From a bacterium M00.F.Ca.ET.205.01.1.1 (GTDB taxonomy: Bacteria > Pseudomonadota > Alphaproteobacteria > Rhizobiales > Rhizobiaceae), in the NCBI GenBank assembly GCA_004791255.1, contig SRUQ01000004.1, forward strand, positions 510,031-574,030: a stretch of 64,000 nucleotides of DNA, written 5' to 3'. Positions 60,726-64,000 of this stretch are shown one piece after another (the stretch's first letter is position 1; each line of letters starts with the position of its first letter). The notes under the pieces are model-generated. The model saw only the letters and a list, made by a program, of their open reading frames with translations, was not told the DNA's origin and did not search any database. The position numbers and the translations under genes are program-made.

Positions 60726-61441
60726 GCGTGCCGCAGGCCCCGCTCGATCATCTCATAGGCGGCGTTGATCGCCGCAACCCTGGTGGTCGCGATCTTGATG
60801 AATTCCTGCGGCAGGCCGCGCGCGATCAGCCGGTCCGGATGGTTGTCGGAAACCAGCTTGCGGTAACGCTTCCGGACCTCCTCGAACGGTTTGCCCCGGT
60901 CGATGCCGAGCACCACATAGGGATCGGCAGCGCCAAGATTGACGTGCCGGGCGAGGATCGCTTCGTAATGCACTTCGTCAATCCGGAAAATCTCGGCAAT
61001 GCGATGCAGGAACTGGCCCTCTCGCTCATGGATCAGCCCGTCGGACTTGGCGATGTGGAACAGGCCGTCAAGTATGTCCTCCAGCATCATGCAGTTGGCA
61101 TGGCCCGATCCGCAAAGCTGCGCCATGCGCTCGGCATAGGTCTCGAAGCCGGCGACGTCGCGCATTGCAAGGTCGTAGAGCCGCGCCACGTTGCGCGTCT
61201 CCTTGGGCGGCACTTCGAAGATTTCCTGAAAAGCGCGGATCTCATCCTGGGTGACGATGCCGTCGGCCTTGGCCATCTTGGCCGAGAGCGCGATCATCGC
61301 CACCGAGAAAGCGACACGGCGGCGCAAGTCCGCGTCACCGGAGAAAACCGTGCGCACGGCCTCGACGACGTCGGCGACGCCTGACGAGGCTGATGACGAA
61401 ACCCGCGCGATGAATTCGCCAAGGCGATCCCAAATCGACAT
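60722..61441 (-). CDS. DnaJ-domain protein with TerB-like domain (DjlA type)
   Basis: A 239-residue protein. The middle is a TerB-like helical domain (FSVAMIALSAKMAKADGIVTQDEIRAF), and the C terminus is a J-domain with the HPD tripeptide at residues 201-203 in VSDNHPDRL. It would stimulate an Hsp70 ATPase. Unlike E. coli DjlA it has no evident N-terminal membrane anchor. It is cotranscribed with, and overlaps, the amidase gene. Confidence 0.87.
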   Translation of the reverse strand: MSIWDRLGEFIARVSSSASSGVADVVEAVRTVFSGDADLRRRVAFSVAMIALSAKMAKADGIVTQDEIRAFQEIFEVPPKETRNVARLYDLAMRDVAGFETYAERMAQLCGSGHANCMMLEDILDGLFHIAKSDGLIHEREGQFLHRIAEIFRIDEVHYEAILARHVNLGAADPYVVLGIDRGKPFEEVRKRYRKLVSDNHPDRLIARGLPQEFIKIATTRVAAINAAYEMIERGLRHA

Positions 61442-61602
61442 GGCCCGCTTCTTAGAGCCAACCGGTCCCCGCTATCAAGCCAATAACGGCGGATGCCGGG
61501 GTCGTGAAAGGTCGACACAGCCGTTGCGACAACCCAGCTTCGTCAAAGAGGAAAGGCCGGCGCGGAGCCGGCCTTCCATCCAAGTTACACTTACCGATTT
61601 GT

Positions 61603-61809
61603 CTACTGCGCGGGCGCAGGAGCAGGCGTTGCCGGAGCCGGCTCGGCAGGCTTGGTCGAATTATCAGCCGGAGCAGCAGGCTTCATCGGCTGCTCGGCGG
61701 CCGGCGGATTGGTGCTCTGGGTGGTGGTGTTGTCAGTGCCGCTGTCGCTGCACGCAGCAACGCCCAGCAGGGCCAAGGCCGACACCGAAGCAAGAATGAG
61801 CTTTTTCAT
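61603..61809 (-). CDS. Small Pro/Ala-rich lipoprotein
   Basis: A 68-residue protein with a clear lipoprotein signal: MKKLILASVSALALLGVAAC, C20 being the lipidated Cys. The mature part is only Ser/Thr/Asn then Pro/Ala/Glu repeats and is probably unstructured. The ATG follows AAGGAGA. No function can be assigned; such proteins are often annotated as hypothetical. Confidence 0.75.
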   Translation of the reverse strand: MKKLILASVSALALLGVAACSDSGTDNTTTQSTNPPAAEQPMKPAAPADNSTKPAEPAPATPAPAPAQ

Positions 61810-62013
61810 GACATCTCTCCTTCAACACACGCTCACGTTGCAGTGAACGGTCGAAAGGAAAATGCGTCACGCGGCCATGGGTTTCATAACGTTGCGTTTC
61901 CGCGTGTAACATCGCCCGCGCCACGGACGGCTCCTGCGCCATTTGCCGCCGAACAGCGGTTCAGTGCAGCGGAACACGGGTTGCGCGCAGCTTGCCTGTC
62001 GCAAAGCCGGCTG

Positions 62014-62031
62014 CTGTCATCCACCTGTCAT
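62014..62031 (+). promoter_or_regulatory. Pho box upstream of btaA
   Basis: CTGTCATCCACCTGTCAT is a perfect match to the PhoB site consensus: two CTGTCAT half-sites with a 4-base spacer. It ends 48 bases before the btaA start, the right place for activation of the operon under phosphate limitation. Confidence 0.88.
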
Positions 62032-62079
62032 CGCCGGGCGCTACCCGCTTGCGCCAAAGCAAATGGGGAATCACTAGGC

Positions 62080-63327
62080 ATGACCGACGTCTCCGCAGAT
62101 CTGATTTTTCGCCGCGGCAAGGAAGTTGGAAAGGCCGTCTACCAGAACCGCCCGCTGTCGAAAGCCGGCATTTCCGAACGGCTGTTCGCCTTCCTGTTTT
62201 CCGGCCTCGTCTACCCACAGATCTGGGAAGACCCCGACGTCGACATGGAAGCGATGCAGCTTGGCCATGGTCACAGCATCGTCACCATCGCGTCGGGCGG
62301 CTGCAACATTCTCGCCTATCTAACCCGCTCGCCGGCCAGGATCGACGCCGTCGACCTCAACGCCGCGCATATCGCGCTGAACCGCATGAAGCTCGAAGCC
62401 GTGCGTCACCTGCCGTCGCAGGGCGATCTGTTCCGCTTCTTCGGCGCCGCCGACACCAGCCATAATTCGCAAGCTTACGACCGCTTCATCGCGCCGCATC
62501 TCGATCCCGTCAGCCGCCACTATTGGGAGCGCCGCAACTGGCGCGGCCGCAGGCGCATTGCCGTCTTCGACCGCAATTTCTACCAAACCGGTCTGCTTGG
62601 CCTGTTCATCGCCATGGGCCATCGCACTGCGAAATTCTTTGGCGTCGACCCGGCCCGGATGATGGAAGCCAGGAATCTCGGCGATCAGCGCCGCTTCTTC
62701 AACGACCAGTTGGCGCCGGTCTTCGACCGGAAGCTGTTGAAATGGGCGACGTCGCGCAAGGCCTCGCTGTTCGGCCTCGGCATTCCGCCGGCCCAATACG
62801 ATTCCCTGATCACATCGGGCGACGGCACCATGGCCAGCGTGCTGAAGGCGCGGCTGGAGAAGCTGGCCTGCGATTTTCCGTTGGAGAACAATTACTTCGC
62901 CTGGCAGGCCTTTGCCCGCCGCTATCCCGAGCCCGGCGAAGCCGCCCTCCCCGCCTATCTCGAAAAGCAGAACTACGACACCATTCGCGGCAATATCGAC
63001 CGCGTCGCCATCCACCATGCCAATCTGATCGAATTCCTTGCCGGCAAGGACGCCGGCTCCGTCGACCGCTTCATCCTGCTCGATGCGCAGGATTGGATGA
63101 CCGACGACCAGCTCAATGCGCTGTGGGCTGAGATCACGCGCGCCGCCTCCACCGGCGCCCGCGTCATCTTCCGCACTGCCGCCGAGCCCAGCCTGCTGCC
63201 GGGGCGCGTCTCCACCTCGCTCCTCGATCAGTGGACCTATGAGAGCGACGCCTCGCGCGAATTCTCGGCCCGCGATCGTTCGGCCATCTATGGCGGCTTC
63301 CACCTCTATGTGAAGCGCGCCGCATGA
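62080..63327 (+). CDS. btaA: SAM:diacylglycerol 3-amino-3-carboxypropyl transferase BtaA (DUF3419)
   Basis: A 415-residue enzyme that starts synthesis of the betaine lipid DGTS by transferring the aminocarboxypropyl group of SAM to diacylglycerol. The N-terminal GLVYPQIWEDPDVDMEAM and the SAM-site segment IVTIASGGCNILAYL are characteristic, as are LDAQDWMTDDQLNALW and GGFHLYVKRA at the end. I start at the ATG at 62080; the frame extends upstream through the Pho box, so that part is not coding. It overlaps btaB by 4 bases. Confidence 0.93.
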   Translation: MTDVSADLIFRRGKEVGKAVYQNRPLSKAGISERLFAFLFSGLVYPQIWEDPDVDMEAMQLGHGHSIVTIASGGCNILAYLTRSPARIDAVDLNAAHIALNRMKLEAVRHLPSQGDLFRFFGAADTSHNSQAYDRFIAPHLDPVSRHYWERRNWRGRRRIAVFDRNFYQTGLLGLFIAMGHRTAKFFGVDPARMMEARNLGDQRRFFNDQLAPVFDRKLLKWATSRKASLFGLGIPPAQYDSLITSGDGTMASVLKARLEKLACDFPLENNYFAWQAFARRYPEPGEAALPAYLEKQNYDTIRGNIDRVAIHHANLIEFLAGKDAGSVDRFILLDAQDWMTDDQLNALWAEITRAASTGARVIFRTAAEPSLLPGRVSTSLLDQWTYESDASREFSARDRSAIYGGFHLYVKRAA

Positions 63328-63989
63328 GCACCAGCGAGCTGCCGGCCAGCCATGCCGAACTGATGGACGGCGTCTACCGCTGGCAGCGCCACATCTACGA
63401 CCTGACGCGCAAATATTACCTGCTCGGCCGCGACCGGCTGATATCAGGGCTGGACGTTCCAATCGGCGGCACCGTGCTTGAACTTGGCTGCGGCACCGGC
63501 CGCAACATTACCCTGGCCGCCCGCCACTACCCCGATGCGCGCTTCTTCGGCCTCGATATTTCGGCCGAGATGCTGGAGACGGCGGGCGTCGCTATCGCCC
63601 GCGATGGCCTCACCGACCGTGTCGTGCTGGCAAGGGGCGACGCCACCGACTTCTGCGCCCGGGCGCTGTTCGGCCGCGACAGCTTCGACCGCGTCTTCGT
63701 CTCCTATTCGCTGTCGATGATCCCCGGCTGGGAAAAGACCGTTTCGGAAGCACTTGCCGCGCTGTCGCCGAACGGCTCTCTGCACATCGTCGATTTCGGC
63801 CAGCAGGAAAGCCTGCCGCGCTGGTTTCGGAGCCTGCTGCGCGGCTGGCTCAAGAAATTCCACGTCACACCGCGTGAATCACTGCGCGAAGTCCTGGAAT
63901 CGGAAGCCGAACGAACCGGCGCAACTTTCCATTTCCGCACGCTTTATCGGGGCTATGCCTGGCTGGCAGTGATCAAGCTCCGCGCTTGA
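63324..63989 (+). CDS. btaB: Betaine lipid N-methyltransferase BtaB
   Basis: A 221-residue SAM-dependent methyltransferase with motif VLELGCGTGRNITLAA and a second SAM contact in FFGLDISAEML. It would methylate diacylglycerylhomoserine three times to give DGTS. The start overlaps the btaA stop (ATGA), so the two are made together. In rhizobia such lipids replace phospholipids when phosphate is scarce, in line with the Pho box. The gene ends 11 bases before the window does. Confidence 0.92.
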   Translation: MSTSELPASHAELMDGVYRWQRHIYDLTRKYYLLGRDRLISGLDVPIGGTVLELGCGTGRNITLAARHYPDARFFGLDISAEMLETAGVAIARDGLTDRVVLARGDATDFCARALFGRDSFDRVFVSYSLSMIPGWEKTVSEALAALSPNGSLHIVDFGQQESLPRWFRSLLRGWLKKFHVTPRESLREVLESEAERTGATFHFRTLYRGYAWLAVIKLRA

Positions 63990-64000
63990 CGAACGGGAGC

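Overview
The window is a continuous stretch of a high-G+C alphaproteobacterial chromosome, most likely Mesorhizobium or a close relative in the Hyphomicrobiales (Rhizobiales). The evidence is the gene order of the division and cell-wall cluster, the rhizobial-type long FtsZ and extended LigA, a type A RNase P RNA, betaine-lipid genes behind a Pho box, and palindromic intergenic repeats of the kind common in Mesorhizobium. Genus is an inference; no ribosomal RNA gene is present. No tRNA, CRISPR array, insertion sequence or prophage was seen.

Layout. 1-2557: 3' part of a UvrD/PcrA helicase that carries an unusual in-frame, palindrome-rich insert. 2567-4586: an AT-rich orphan gene, a ferritin of the encapsulated (EncFtn) type without an encapsulin next to it, and a DUF4239 membrane protein. 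4680-8657: an MttB-superfamily methyltransferase and a dimethylglycine/sarcosine dehydrogenase-like flavoprotein, together probably a methylated-amine (glycine betaine type) demethylation pair. 8949-15128: a five-gene operon (Gfo/Idh dehydrogenase, sugar isomerase, periplasmic binding protein, single-domain ATPase, permease) facing a LacI-type repressor, with two tandem operators between them; a carbohydrate or polyol uptake and catabolism unit of unknown substrate. 15256-29843: mixed housekeeping and transport genes (phytase-like esterase, L,D-transpeptidase, MATE and MFS exporters, TMEM175-type channel, SDR, iron permease, hexapeptide acyltransferase, CreA, cytochrome b561, SCO1, PrmA, aminopeptidase P, AzlCD).

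29958-56328 is the core, all on the minus strand. Read in the direction of transcription it runs mraZ-rsmH-ftsL-ftsI-murE-murF-mraY-murD-ftsW-murG-murC-murB, a 445-base gap, ddlB-ftsQ-ftsA-ftsZ, then lpxC, bamD, recN, ligA and a DUF2461 gene. Many junctions are 4-base ATGA overlaps, implying translational coupling. The products build lipid II, assemble the divisome, start lipid A synthesis and insert outer-membrane proteins. Upstream of mraZ lies a 10-base-period TGGG/CGGG array that matches the known MraZ recognition pattern.

56734-63989: a Cys/Met-metabolism PLP enzyme, a ParDE module whose toxin gene is broken by two frameshifts while the antitoxin and a likely operator are intact, rnpB, a lytic transglycosylase, a peptidoglycan amidase, a DnaJ/TerB protein, a small lipoprotein, and btaA-btaB (betaine lipid synthesis) behind a perfect Pho box.

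I found no whole undescribed multi-gene system. The items most worth follow-up are the helicase insert, the encapsulin-less EncFtn, the decayed ParE, the MraZ array orientation, and the composite palindromic elements flanking bamD and between murB and ddlB.
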